A DNA stretch of 64,000 nt from the NCBI GenBank assembly GCA_963662515.1, contig OY759675.1, forward strand, positions 2,418,001-2,482,000, written 5' to 3'. Position 1 is the stretch's first letter, and every line of letters begins with the position of its first letter. Below the pieces are notes generated by a model. It was not told where the DNA came from and did not search any database. It saw only the letters and a list, made by a program, of their open reading frames with translations. Both the position numbers and the translations under genes were made by a program. This DNA is from JAFGDI01 sp963662515 (GTDB taxonomy: Bacteria > Planctomycetota > Phycisphaerae > Sedimentisphaerales > SM23-30). Positions 25,564 through 34,657 of the stretch are shown one piece after another.

Positions 25564-26604
25564 TTAACCCTTATAAAAGCTCCTGTACCATTCAATAAAC
25601 TTATCAACCCCCATCTGGATGGGGGTATTGGGTTTATAGCCCAGATTTGCGGTCAGGTCGCTGACATCGGCCCAGGTGACCGGCACATCGCCGGGCTGCA
25701 TGGGGAGCATTTCTTTGATCGCCTCGCGGCCCAATGCCTTTTCGATAGCGGCGATAAAGGCCATCAGATCGACCGGTGTGGAATTGCCAATATTATATAC
25801 CTTATAGGGCGCATTTGTACCGGGCGTTGACCCGGCGGCCGGTGGATTATCAATTACCCGGACCACTCCCTCGACAATATCATCAATATAGGTGAAGTCG
25901 CGTTTCATCTGGCCAAAATTGAATACCTTGATCGGCTTACCGGCAGATATGGCCGAAGTAAAGAGGATCGGAGCCATATCGGGCCGACCCCAGGGTCCGT
26001 AAACGGTAAAGAATCGCAGGCCGGTAGTCGGCACGCCAAAGAGATGACTGTAACAGTGGGCCATGAGCTCATTACTCTTTTTCGTCGCGGCGTAAAGGCT
26101 CACCGGAAAATCGACATTATCGGCTGTAGAAAAAGGCATCTTTTCATTAGAGCCGTAAACGCTGGAACTGCTGGCATAGACCAGGTGCCGGGTGCCGTAA
26201 TGACGGGCCGCTTCGAGTATATTGACAAAACCGGCAATATTACTGCTGATATAAGCATCGGGATTCTCCAGACTGTAACGCACACCCGCCTGCGCGGCAA
26301 GATTACAAATGCAATCGAAATCATTATCGGCAAAGACCGCACTTAAAGCCGCCTTATCGGCCAGGTCCGCCTTAATGAATGAATAAGCCGGATATTTACT
26401 GCTGATAACCGGTGTACCGTTATCATTGAGCTGGTCCGGGTCAATGCCCGCAGCGGCCAGCCGACCATGCTTGAGCCTGATATCATAATAGTCATTGATA
26501 TTATCAAGACCGACAACCCGATCACCCCGCTCCAGCAGACGCAAAGCCAGATGATAACCAATAAAACCAGCTGTGCCGGTCACTAAGATTGTTTTATTTG
26601 CCAT
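25564..26604 (-). CDS. UDP-glucuronate 4-epimerase (CapI/LspL-type)
   Basis: The 346-residue SDR enzyme interconverts UDP-glucuronate and UDP-galacturonate for acidic polysaccharides. It starts with VTGTAGFIGYHLALRLLERG and has GLDNINDYYD, NLAAQAGVRYSLENP, the catalytic SSSSVYGSN and YAATKKSNE (Tyr/Lys), then RFFTVYGPWGRPDMA and FNFGQMKRDFTYIDDIVEG, all characteristic of UDP-GlcA 4-epimerases rather than GalE. It is isolated between repeat arrays. Uronic acid use fits with the other nucleotide-sugar genes nearby. Confidence 0.93.
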   Translation of the reverse strand: MANKTILVTGTAGFIGYHLALRLLERGDRVVGLDNINDYYDIRLKHGRLAAAGIDPDQLNDNGTPVISSKYPAYSFIKADLADKAALSAVFADNDFDCICNLAAQAGVRYSLENPDAYISSNIAGFVNILEAARHYGTRHLVYASSSSVYGSNEKMPFSTADNVDFPVSLYAATKKSNELMAHCYSHLFGVPTTGLRFFTVYGPWGRPDMAPILFTSAISAGKPIKVFNFGQMKRDFTYIDDIVEGVVRVIDNPPAAGSTPGTNAPYKVYNIGNSTPVDLMAFIAAIEKALGREAIKEMLPMQPGDVPVTWADVSDLTANLGYKPNTPIQMGVDKFIEWYRSFYKG

Positions 26605-27056
26605 AATGATTTCTCGTAGGAGTTCAGCGTTTACGCTGCTAATGTAATCCGAAATCCCGAACTCGCTTCGGGGCTAATTCTTTTTTAACCACTAAACACA
26701 CCAAATACACTAAAAAAAGAAAGAATTTTAATTTTCGTGTAGTTCGTGTGATTCGTGGTTAAAATTATTTTACCATGAAGTTCATGAAGATATTGAAGTT
26801 TTTTTTGTAAGAGTTCAGCATTCTCGCTGTTGAGGTAATCCGAAATCCCGAACTCGCTTCGGGGCTAATTCTTTTTTAACCACTAAACACACCAAATACA
26901 CTAAAAAAAGAAAGAATTTTAATTTTCGTGTAGTTCGTGTGATTCGTGGTTAAAATTATTTTACCATGAAGTTCATGAAGATATTGAAGTTTTTTTTTGT
27001 AAGAGTTCAGCGTTCACGCTGTTGAGGTAATCCGAAATCCCGAACTCACTTCGGGG
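26605..27056. repeat. Tandem repeat of 191-192 bp
   Basis: Units start with GTAGGAGTTCAGC or GTAAGAGTTCAGC at 26616, 26807 and 26999. Each carries a small hairpin next to the start (CAGCGT-TT-ACGCTG in the first, CAGC-ATTCT-CGCTG and CAGCGT-TC-ACGCTG in the others), a CCCGAA/TTCGGG hairpin, AACCACTAAACACACCAAAT paired with TTCGTGTGATTCGTGGTT, and CCATGAAGTTCATGAAG. The third unit runs directly into the stop codon of the next gene (TAG from the repeat's GGGGCTAA). Confidence 0.9.
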
Positions 27057-28544
27057 CTAATTCTGCTCAACTTTGTATATCACTTCACCTTCGGCCATTT
27101 CACCAAACGGAACAAAAACGGCTGCCGGGCCGATCCCTCTGCGATACAGATCAGAATCCAGCAGCGAAAATACGGTTCTGTCCGGGTACTTTTCCCAGTC
27201 AAAATCGTTCAGGTCAACCAGAATTATGTCCGGCCGCTGACCCTCTATTTCGATCGCATATTCAAAGGCAGAAATGGGCGTTGAATCAACCACCAGCACG
27301 GCATCCTGCGGCAATACGCCCAAAATCTCTGTAACCATTTTTCGCGGGCCGATCTGATCCTGCTGCCAGGGCTCGAGATAATAATTATACAGGTCCCGAT
27401 AGGGAATATGGCGGAAATTACTGCCCCACTTAAAACCCACCCTTTCGGCTGCATAGCTGATACCGGCATAAGTCGGGATCATTAATAATACCAGAACCAG
27501 AGCCGCCAGAGCCGCTGCCCGCGGACAATAACCCGAAAGATATTGCCAGCCCAGCCCAATATAAACGCAAAGCAAAATATAGGCCGGCATGAAAAAATGA
27601 TTCTGATTGGGCACATTATAGCGAAAGGCGAACAAAATATACAATATCAGAGCGGCCGCTAAAATAACAGCAACCGGCCGGGCCGTCATTTGCCGGGAGT
27701 ATATAAGACCCGGCAATGCCAGTAAAAGCAGCGGCGTAGGAAAATTCAAGAGCAAAAACTGACCGCTGCGAAGGGCCAGATGGAGCATATCGCCGGCATT
27801 GAAGACCGCCTTACCCCAGCGGCCGTAGATCGCCGATTGCAGAGAACCGGGCAGGTCGCCGCCGGCCTGATATTCCAGAGCTATAGTCTGTACCCAGAAC
27901 ATAGCACCCGCCAGCCAGAGTAAAATACAACAGAGCAGAGCAGCGGCGGAAATTTTTCTCTTTATCAGGTTATATGCCAGATAGCCGGCCAATACCACAA
28001 AAGCGATCTGGCTCATATTATGCACACTGATACCCAGCCCGAAAATAAAACAGGCCAGATATAAATAACTGCGTTGCTGGTGCAGACAATATAATATCGT
28101 AAATAACAGCCCCCAGATCGTAAAGGCATTGCTCATGCTGTAGGTCTGAGCCTGCGTGGCCATAAACCAGTATGTATGGCCCAGAGCGCAAATGCCGGCG
28201 GAAATAATCGCCGGTAATAACGCCCCCCGGGTCAGAACCCGCATAAGGGCAAACAGACCGGCAATACCCAGAGCCGCAAAAATGGCACTGGTCAGATTCG
28301 CCGCATAGGCATAACCCCACGGTGTGATCCGACCCAGATAATGGGCAAAGATGATATAAAGCGGATGAACCCGCACGACATCGCCGGGAATACGCAGCGT
28401 AAGCTGAGCGGCCTGCACCTGATAATCGCCCTGATCCTGCCAGACCAGATCCGGAGCCAGAGTCAGCCAGTAAAGCACAAAAGCCAGCAAACCAGCAAGG
28501 ACCACGCTGATATATATATTTCCAATTTTGATATGATCTGACAT
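27057..28544 (-). CDS. DUF2723-like integral membrane glycosyltransferase
   Basis: The 495-residue polytopic protein has the DUF2723/GT-C pattern: a first helix followed by LTLAPDLVWQDQGDYQVQAA with the acidic pair expected at the lipid-sugar site, then RIPGDVVRVHPLYIIFAHYL, and many hydrophobic segments. The C-terminal soluble part (about 385-495) contains AVLVVDSTPISAFEYAIEIE and PDIILVDLNDFDW. Such proteins are thought to transfer sugars from polyprenyl carriers to proteins or glycans outside the membrane. The terminal stop codon is formed by the adjacent repeat. Confidence 0.82.
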   Translation of the reverse strand: MSDHIKIGNIYISVVLAGLLAFVLYWLTLAPDLVWQDQGDYQVQAAQLTLRIPGDVVRVHPLYIIFAHYLGRITPWGYAYAANLTSAIFAALGIAGLFALMRVLTRGALLPAIISAGICALGHTYWFMATQAQTYSMSNAFTIWGLLFTILYCLHQQRSYLYLACFIFGLGISVHNMSQIAFVVLAGYLAYNLIKRKISAAALLCCILLWLAGAMFWVQTIALEYQAGGDLPGSLQSAIYGRWGKAVFNAGDMLHLALRSGQFLLLNFPTPLLLLALPGLIYSRQMTARPVAVILAAALILYILFAFRYNVPNQNHFFMPAYILLCVYIGLGWQYLSGYCPRAAALAALVLVLLMIPTYAGISYAAERVGFKWGSNFRHIPYRDLYNYYLEPWQQDQIGPRKMVTEILGVLPQDAVLVVDSTPISAFEYAIEIEGQRPDIILVDLNDFDWEKYPDRTVFSLLDSDLYRRGIGPAAVFVPFGEMAEGEVIYKVEQN

Positions 28545-29175
28545 AATATGTCGTTAAAACAAAGTAAGATTTCAGCGTTTCGTAAGAGTTCAGCGTTTAC
28601 GCTGTTGAGGTAATCCGAAATCCCGAACTCGCTTCGGGGCTAAATTCTTTTTTGACAGGATAACCGCTCGATTATCCCGAACCTGCTTCGGGAGATCTTT
28701 ATAGTAGTTTATGTTTGCCGGATTTGCATTTATAACCGGTTAACCTTTTCGAACCCGGCTGGATTTTATTTATTTAAACCACAGAGGTCACAGAGCTCAC
28801 AGAGTTTTTTTTGTTAACCACTAAACACACGAAATACACGAAATTAATAGTTAAAGGTTAAAGGTTAAAGGTTAAAGATTCGGTGTTGAGGTATTCCGAA
28901 ATCCCGAACTCGCTTCGGGATCGCGAAGCTGTTTAAATTTTAATCAGTTTCGGCCGAAGGCCGTATCCGCAACCTTTCACTTTTTACCTTTTACTTTTTA
29001 CTAATTATCATTTAGTGTAATTCGTGTGATTCGTGGTTAATAATTCTAAGTTTTATTATAAGTTGAAAACTCTTCTATTGGCTTAAAAGTGCGCAAAAAA
29101 ACCCTTTGCTCTGTTACTCACAGGGCATTAAGGAACAATAGCATAAGTAAGGAAATAAGGAAATAAATATCGGGA
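28545..29175. repeat. Mosaic intergenic repeats
   Basis: The order is: AAGAGTTCAGCGTTTACGCTG and GTTGAGGTAATCCGAAATCC (about 28584-28640), a GACAGGATAACCG module carrying CCCGAA-CCTGC-TTCGGG (about 28653-28770), CACAGAGG iterations (about 28777-28805), an AACCACTAAACACACGAAAT arm, AAAGGTTAAAGGTT iterations, another CCCGAA/TTCGGG plus CGGCCGAAGGCCG (about 28900-28965), and the opposite arm ATTCGTGTGATTCGTGGTT (about 29020-29040). The rest to 29175 shows nothing recognisable. Confidence 0.8.
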
Positions 29176-29922
29176 TCACCGATTAAGAATGGCAGAGGTA
29201 TTATATTCTGCAGACAACTTCTTACCAGCATAAACCCGGCTGGAACGGTTTAACAACGAACTTCCCATGTCGTTTTTAGTATAACTCAAACGACCGGAAC
29301 GATTGCCCAAAAGCAGCACTTTCTTCCTGTTAAATAATCTGGCAACATTACTGCTATTGAGCTGCTGCAATAAAGCATTATTTCGCATCTGGCTGGCATA
29401 GTTGGCACTATATATCTTTGCCCGACCTGTAATATTCTCCAGTATCGAAGCAGAAGCCGCGGCATTTGAACCTTTCGCAGCCAGCTCAGGTTTAATATTT
29501 GCCCTTTTGAACAGATCACCTAAACTGGTGGCCCTGGTTGCAGTAAACCGACTGCTTATACGGGTTCTTACCTGATCTGGCATCTGCGGTATCGCACCGT
29601 AAACCGAAAGAGGTAACCGCCGGGAATAAGCCAGAGGATTACGACTTCTAACCGGGTCTGGCTGCATTATATTTGACAGACCCGTAGAATAGCGGGCAAA
29701 ACGACTTACAGCAGTTGACCCGACCGCCGCCCGACCTGGCACACTGAAAGTAGAAACTCCGCGCGAAGAACTGTTACCATAGATCGGACTGGTCTCATAG
29801 TCAATATAATCATCAGCCGGCTCAGATTGCTGCGTGTCCTGATCTTCTGATACTTCCTGTGCCGGTAAATTGCAATTACATATAAAAAAGCATATAAATG
29901 TCAGTAATAATCTTATATTCAT
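29176..29922 (-). CDS. Secreted hypothetical protein
   Basis: From the ATG at 29922 the product has 248 residues with a signal peptide (MNIRLLLTFICFFICNCNLP) and a probable cleavage near PAQ-EVS. The cysteines at the end of the hydrophobic run could alternatively mark a lipoprotein. The mature part is rich in Ser, Arg and Asn (NSSSRGVSTFSVPGR, SRFARYSTGLSN, RISSRFTATRATSLGDLFKR) and has no recognised domain. The frame continues upstream to 30069, overlapping the thioredoxin-like gene; the signal peptide argues for 29922. It is the last gene of a three-gene run. Confidence 0.65.
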   Translation of the reverse strand: MNIRLLLTFICFFICNCNLPAQEVSEDQDTQQSEPADDYIDYETSPIYGNSSSRGVSTFSVPGRAAVGSTAVSRFARYSTGLSNIMQPDPVRSRNPLAYSRRLPLSVYGAIPQMPDQVRTRISSRFTATRATSLGDLFKRANIKPELAAKGSNAAASASILENITGRAKIYSANYASQMRNNALLQQLNSSNVARLFNRKKVLLLGNRSGRLSYTKNDMGSSLLNRSSRVYAGKKLSAEYNTSAILNR

Positions 29923-29956
29923 AATATAGCCCACAGCGAAATAGAACTGAAAATGA

Positions 29957-30433
29957 TTATTGCAGCGACTCACTCTGCCTGGTCGCAAGTTGTTTGAGAG
30001 CATTAGCTGTCCGCGAATAGAATTCAACTTCACTGATAAATCCTTCCAGACGCATATTGTATTTGCCATCAGCGGTAATAATTACCAAGGTCGGCACCCG
30101 CTTAACATCATATACATTGGCGATCCTGGTATTTTTTTCCCGGTCCAGCCTGACAGGAATAAAGGTTTTATTAACATAACGAGCAATATCCGGACTGGTA
30201 AGCGTTTCAATAGCCATGCGATTGGACTGTGCCAGCTCATCGCCGGTTTTAGTAAAGAAAAAAGCCAGAACAGGCTTATTATTTTTAATCGCCGCCTGCT
30301 GAGCTAATTCCAGCGAGTCAGTCCATTTAACTTTGGTCGTTCCAGTAAGCAAAGTAATAACAGTCATTAAAGCAAAGGCAGCAATAATGATAAAAATACC
30401 GGAATTTTTCTTTTTCTTAGCAGTATCAGCCAT
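29957..30433 (-). CDS. Membrane-anchored thioredoxin-like protein lacking CxxC
   Basis: The 158-residue protein has a basic N-terminus, a single membrane helix (about 13-30) and a thioredoxin-fold domain: KNNKPVLAFFFTKTGDEL, then YVNKTFIPVRLDREKN, and the cis-proline loop VKRVPTLVIITADGK. The usual CxxC is absent; TKTGDE occupies its place, so thiol redox activity is unlikely and a structural or chaperone role is more probable. It is co-directional with the prenyltransferase (27 bp upstream) and the secreted hypothetical (34 bp downstream). Confidence 0.8.
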   Translation of the reverse strand: MADTAKKKKNSGIFIIIAAFALMTVITLLTGTTKVKWTDSLELAQQAAIKNNKPVLAFFFTKTGDELAQSNRMAIETLTSPDIARYVNKTFIPVRLDREKNTRIANVYDVKRVPTLVIITADGKYNMRLEGFISEVEFYSRTANALKQLATRQSESLQ

Positions 30434-30460
30434 TAGCTATATTACCTCATGAAAAAATGG

Positions 30461-31366
30461 TTAACGATAGAAGTTCTGACTGAGATCATGTATAAGTTGC
30501 CCTTTAAGGACAATAACAATTGCCAGAGCGATCCAGATAACTACCCCACTTATGAGGGGGACATCTTTTATGACCAGATCTGCCGGACCATCATAACGAC
30601 CGTCCATGCTCATAGCGGCAAAACGGAAAACACAATAAATGACCACTGGTACAGTATAAATAAAAGCCGAAGTTCCAAAACTCGCTATAGTCCGCTCACT
30701 TATGGAGTAGAGCATAAAACTGACAATAGCCAGGGTAGCACTTACCGTAATAAGCATAGCCAGCAATGGCTGAGTGTATTCCAGCAGGCTTTGCCGGTGA
30801 CTGACTTTATGTTCTGCTGAGAGAACTGCTGTTTCATTATATCTCTTACAAAACCCCATGAACAGGCAAAGCGAAAAAATACAGACCACCAGCCAGGCGG
30901 TAAAAGGCACCTGCAGGGCAACTGCTCCACTGACTGCCCGCAAAACAAAACCGGCAGCTATAATAATTACATCGAGGATAACCATCTGCTTTAATCCAAA
31001 AGAGTAAAAAAGCTGCATGATAAAATACAGGGCAATGACCAGTGTAAAGGCAGCAGAAACCTGCATTGATATAAATACTGAAATAATAAGCAGTAATAAA
31101 CTATACAGCCAGGCCCTGCCCGATGATATCAAACCGGCAGCGAGCGGCCGGTTTTTCTTTATAGGATGATAAATATCTTTTTTACAGTCAGTTATATCAT
31201 TTATAACATAAACACACGAAGAGATCAGGCAAAAAGCGAAAAATGCCAGAACTGATCTTTCTATCGCATTTATTTCCAATAACTTGCCACTGAAAAGCAA
31301 GGCAGGCAAAACAAAGACATTCTTTACCCACTGTTGCGGTCGGGCTAACTTGACATAAAGATCAAT
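30461..31366 (-). CDS. UbiA-family prenyltransferase (decaprenyl-phosphate phosphoribosyltransferase-like), unusual start
   Basis: The integral membrane protein (about 301 residues) carries the UbiA motif NDITDCKKDIYHPIKKNRPL and a second aspartate region, DGRYDGPADLVIKD. The N-terminal KLARPQQWVKNVFVLPALLF is characteristic of the DPPR-synthase branch, which attaches ribose 5-phosphate to polyprenyl phosphate. This N-terminus lies upstream of the first TTG (31309), and no ATG, GTG or TTG exists between it and the TAA at 31382-31384. An ATT at 31366 (or ATA 31369, ATT 31372/31375) after AGGA would be the start. Otherwise translation starts at 31309 and drops a conserved segment, or the sequence has an error. 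Confidence 0.75.
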   Translation of the reverse strand: MDLYVKLARPQQWVKNVFVLPALLFSGKLLEINAIERSVLAFFAFCLISSCVYVINDITDCKKDIYHPIKKNRPLAAGLISSGRAWLYSLLLLIISVFISMQVSAAFTLVIALYFIMQLFYSFGLKQMVILDVIIIAAGFVLRAVSGAVALQVPFTAWLVVCIFSLCLFMGFCKRYNETAVLSAEHKVSHRQSLLEYTQPLLAMLITVSATLAIVSFMLYSISERTIASFGTSAFIYTVPVVIYCVFRFAAMSMDGRYDGPADLVIKDVPLISGVVIWIALAIVIVLKGQLIHDLSQNFYR

Positions 31367-31998
31367 TATAATAATATCCTGTTATAAAGAGAGTTACGAC
31401 AAACAACAGACGCACTCCGTCCCCGTCGGTTGCCAAAATAAATGACAAACCGAAAGCCGTCGGACATAAAGAAATATATCCATATGTCTTTTATCGGCAG
31501 ATAATAACGATAAAATAACCAAAATAACTATACCAGCCCGGACCGAATTATCCTTACCGGCGTTATCAGAGGAATTATTATACCCATTTTGCCAGAATTA
31601 TACATTAAATTTTCATGAGATTATACCGATAACTGTTTTCTTTTTCATAAATAGCAGGCAGCTACTAAAAGATATTAAAGTCGAAGTGCCACTGACCTGA
31701 TAATATAGAATCTGTGCTGTTATTTAACTAACTTCAGGTCAATGTTAAGATATTTCTACTAATGGTAAATAATGCATGACAATTTATCTGGCAGTCTTTT
31801 ACCCTGGGTTTGACAAATTGAAATATGAAAGAGACAAACTCAAGATGGTTAATAATGTAACCCATCCATAGATAAAACTTTTAAAATACGATTTGACCAG
31901 AAGTGCTTTTCCAGTTAGGATTCAGCTTTTGAAAAGCCATTATTGAGGCTCTCTGAAAAACAGGACAATATCGTTCAATAAGATACAAACAGGTGATC
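31367..31998. other. Divergent intergenic region without recognised gene
   Basis: This A+T-rich spacer lies between the minus-strand prenyltransferase run and the plus-strand glycosyltransferase run, so promoters for both are expected. An inverted repeat TGACCTGA (31693-31700) and TCAGGTCA (31734-31741) may be an operator or part of an RNA structure. A minus-strand frame (31881-32276) overlaps the glycosyltransferase gene antisense and is rejected. The mosaic repeats seen up to 29 kb are absent. Confidence 0.5.
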
Positions 31999-33198
31999 AT
32001 GACTTTAACGCAAGATAAAAGCCAAAATTTGAACAACCCTGAACGACCGGGGCTAAAAATAGCCCTGCTGGCCGATGACAATACATTAATGCAGTATGGC
32101 CCGGTACTGAGAAGGCTCACTGTAGGCCTGTATGATGAAGTGGCCTCTCTGACCGTTGTATGCAAAGGCAGCAGTGATGCTCTTGACTTTGTTCCATCAC
32201 CTCCTATTTCGATAGTTTCCGATATCATAAGCAGAAATGAAATATTCGCCGCAAAAAATGTAAAGGATTTAATCACAACACTTTACACTCCACACCTTAA
32301 CCCTCTCGAATTATTCAACCCTGGACACAGGGTAAAAAGACTCGCCCAAGAACTAAGCAACAGAAAAATAACACTGATACACTCACTGGGTGAGCGAATG
32401 GAAAAACTAGCCGCTGAGCTAAGTAAAATATTGCAGATTCCCTATGTAACTTCGTTTCTGGCAGAAAATCACAGCAATCTTAATCTGCGAGAATCAAGTT
32501 GCGGTCATATTATCCCATGTTACAGCCATGTAGCCCGTAAATTGAGAAAGAATTATCCTGATCTGTCCGAAAAGATACATCTGGTCGAAATAGGCACACA
32601 TGTAAGCAGTTCGACGAGCTGTTATGATTTTGGTGATCGCTGGCCTCAGCTGTTCTGTTGCAGTGAACTGGAAAAAAATATGGGGATACCAGAATTACTT
32701 AAAGCTGCCCGCATACTTAAAGATTCCGGCAGAAAATTCCAGTTAATGATCTCTGGTCGCGGGCAGTTAGAATTTGAATTTCGCAGGCAAGCAGCAAAAC
32801 TGGACCTGATGAATTGCGTTCATTTTATTGAGCCGATTGATCTAATTGTTAAAGATAATGATGCCTTTCGTAAAGTATTTCGCATGTCAGACATTTTTAT
32901 CCACTGCCGCCCGACACGCAACTGGCGTCCGGAATTGCTCGAAGCAATGAGTGCCGGTAATGCGGTAGTAGCAGTAGGTGAAAGTGAGCATAGCTTACTG
33001 ATACATGAAACAACCGCCCTACTCTGCCAGAAGCATAATCCGGCTGATCTGGCAGAAAAAGTCGGAAAATTAATTGATGACCGGGCTTATGCCAGAGAAC
33101 TGGCAATTAAATGCCAGAAGTATATAAAAAAACACTTTCTGGCCTCGGAAATGGTAGAAAAGCTGATCAATATTTACAAAACTACTCTGGGCTATTGA
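31999..33198 (+). CDS. Family 4-like glycosyltransferase
   Basis: The 399-residue GT-B protein starts at the ATG 31999 with AGGTGA just upstream (a GTG at 31993 is also in frame). The N-half begins LKIALLADDNTLMQYGPVL. The C-half shows QLFCCSELEKNMGIPELLKA, LMISGRGQLEFEFR, VHFIEPID and RNWRPELLEAMSAGNAVVAV, the last holding the usual donor-site glutamate. No membrane segment is present. It precedes glmM by 41 bp and may be co-transcribed with it. Substrate unknown. Confidence 0.83.
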   Translation: MTLTQDKSQNLNNPERPGLKIALLADDNTLMQYGPVLRRLTVGLYDEVASLTVVCKGSSDALDFVPSPPISIVSDIISRNEIFAAKNVKDLITTLYTPHLNPLELFNPGHRVKRLAQELSNRKITLIHSLGERMEKLAAELSKILQIPYVTSFLAENHSNLNLRESSCGHIIPCYSHVARKLRKNYPDLSEKIHLVEIGTHVSSSTSCYDFGDRWPQLFCCSELEKNMGIPELLKAARILKDSGRKFQLMISGRGQLEFEFRRQAAKLDLMNCVHFIEPIDLIVKDNDAFRKVFRMSDIFIHCRPTRNWRPELLEAMSAGNAVVAVGESEHSLLIHETTALLCQKHNPADLAEKVGKLIDDRAYARELAIKCQKYIKKHFLASEMVEKLINIYKTTLGY

Positions 33199-33239
33199 GA
33201 TATAGCAGGAGTTTATTTTATTACTGAGTGAGGAATGAG

Positions 33240-34604
33240 ATGACAAAAAGACAATTGTTTGGCACTGATGGCATTCGCGGCCTGGCCAATGCCGCCCCGC
33301 TGGATGTAATTACTACCCTGAAGATCGGTCAGGCAGCCGCTAAATATTTCAAAGATCAAAAAAGCAGCTCAGCTGCCGGCAGGTCAGCCCGTCCCATATT
33401 TGTAATTGGGCGTGATAGCCGGATCTCAGGTGAGATACTTCAATCAGCACTGGCCGCAGGACTGTCATCAATGGGAGCCGATGTGAAATTGATCGGTATA
33501 GTGCCTACACCTGCAGTTGCCGTAATAACCTGCCAATTGGGAGCTGATGCCGGTGTAGTTATTACAGCATCACATAATCCGGCCCAGGACAATGGTATTA
33601 AGTTTTTCTCAGCCACTGGCCATAAACTGCCTGACGAAGTCGAATTGGAACTTGAAAACCTTATCTTAAATGACCCTCTTGACACTTCTTCGCTAACCGG
33701 TGCTGCGGTTGGCACAATAGAGAATCTGGACTGTCAGAACAAATTCTGCGACTTTCTGGTAAAAGGTCTGCCTGCCAATTGTCTGGCTGGCCTGAAAATA
33801 GTTGTTGATTGCGCCAATGGTGCCGCTTACCGTATCGCCCCACAGGTATTCACCCGGCTGGGAGCGGAAGTTGTCGTGGTCAATGATAAGCCAGATGGCT
33901 TAAATATAAACTGTCAATGCGGAGCTATGCACCCGGAAAACACAGGCCCCATAGTACTGGCTGAAAAAGCCGACTTTGGTGTAACTTTTGATGGCGATGC
34001 CGACCGTTTGATAATGATCGACGAAAATGGCAATGTGGTTGATGGTGATATTACGATCTATTTACTGGCCCTGGCCCATAAAAATGCCGGGCTGCTGGAT
34101 GGCAATGCGGTAGTAGTAACTCATTATACCAACCTGGCCCTTGATGCCAAATTAAAAGAGTCAGGCATAAAGACCGTACGAGTAGATAATGGCGACCGCT
34201 ATGTGATCCATGAAATGCTCAAAAACGGTTTTGTTGTCGGTGGTGAAAAGTCTGGCCATATAATCCTGAGCCGGTATAACTCAACGGGAGATGGTGTACT
34301 GGCCGCCCTGCATTTTGCCAGCATGGTAAAAAACAGCGGTCGCAAGCTCTCTGAGATGGCCGCTGAGCTGCAATTATACCCACAACTGCTGGATAAAGTT
34401 GATGTAAAGGAACGCCGGCCCCTCAATGAAATACCCGGCTATAGTGAACTGGCAGCAAAGATCGAAAGCGAGCTGGGAAATTCCGGTCGTCTGCTGGTGA
34501 GATATTCCGGCACTCAGAATGTCTGTCGGATCATGCTGGAAGGACCTGATGAGGTCAAGCTTCAGGAGTACAATCAGCAGGTTAAAGATATACTTTGCAA
34601 GTAA
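33240..34604 (+). CDS. glmM: Phosphoglucosamine mutase
   Basis: The 454-residue protein converts glucosamine 6-phosphate to glucosamine 1-phosphate on the way to UDP-GlcNAc. It has FGTDGIRGLAN at the N-terminus, the phosphoserine loop VVITASHNPAQDNGIKFF (Ser111), the metal loop VTFDGDADRLIMID, the sugar loop GGEKSGHIIL and the phosphate-binding RYSGTQNVCRIM. The ATG at 33240 follows GAGG by 7 bases; a GTG at 33228 is in frame but lacks that spacing. It lies 53 bp before the GlmU-like gene. UDP-GlcNAc is the precursor of the fnlABC pathway. Confidence 0.96.
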   Translation: MTKRQLFGTDGIRGLANAAPLDVITTLKIGQAAAKYFKDQKSSSAAGRSARPIFVIGRDSRISGEILQSALAAGLSSMGADVKLIGIVPTPAVAVITCQLGADAGVVITASHNPAQDNGIKFFSATGHKLPDEVELELENLILNDPLDTSSLTGAAVGTIENLDCQNKFCDFLVKGLPANCLAGLKIVVDCANGAAYRIAPQVFTRLGAEVVVVNDKPDGLNINCQCGAMHPENTGPIVLAEKADFGVTFDGDADRLIMIDENGNVVDGDITIYLLALAHKNAGLLDGNAVVVTHYTNLALDAKLKESGIKTVRVDNGDRYVIHEMLKNGFVVGGEKSGHIILSRYNSTGDGVLAALHFASMVKNSGRKLSEMAAELQLYPQLLDKVDVKERRPLNEIPGYSELAAKIESELGNSGRLLVRYSGTQNVCRIMLEGPDEVKLQEYNQQVKDILCK

Positions 34605-34657
34605 GATAACGGACAATAGCCACCTCAAAAAAAAGAGCCCACACTGAAAGGTATGAA

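Noticed and set aside
31881..32276. 131-codon minus-strand frame opposite the glycosyltransferase gene
   Set aside because: It overlaps the well-supported GT-B gene antisense and shows no domain.
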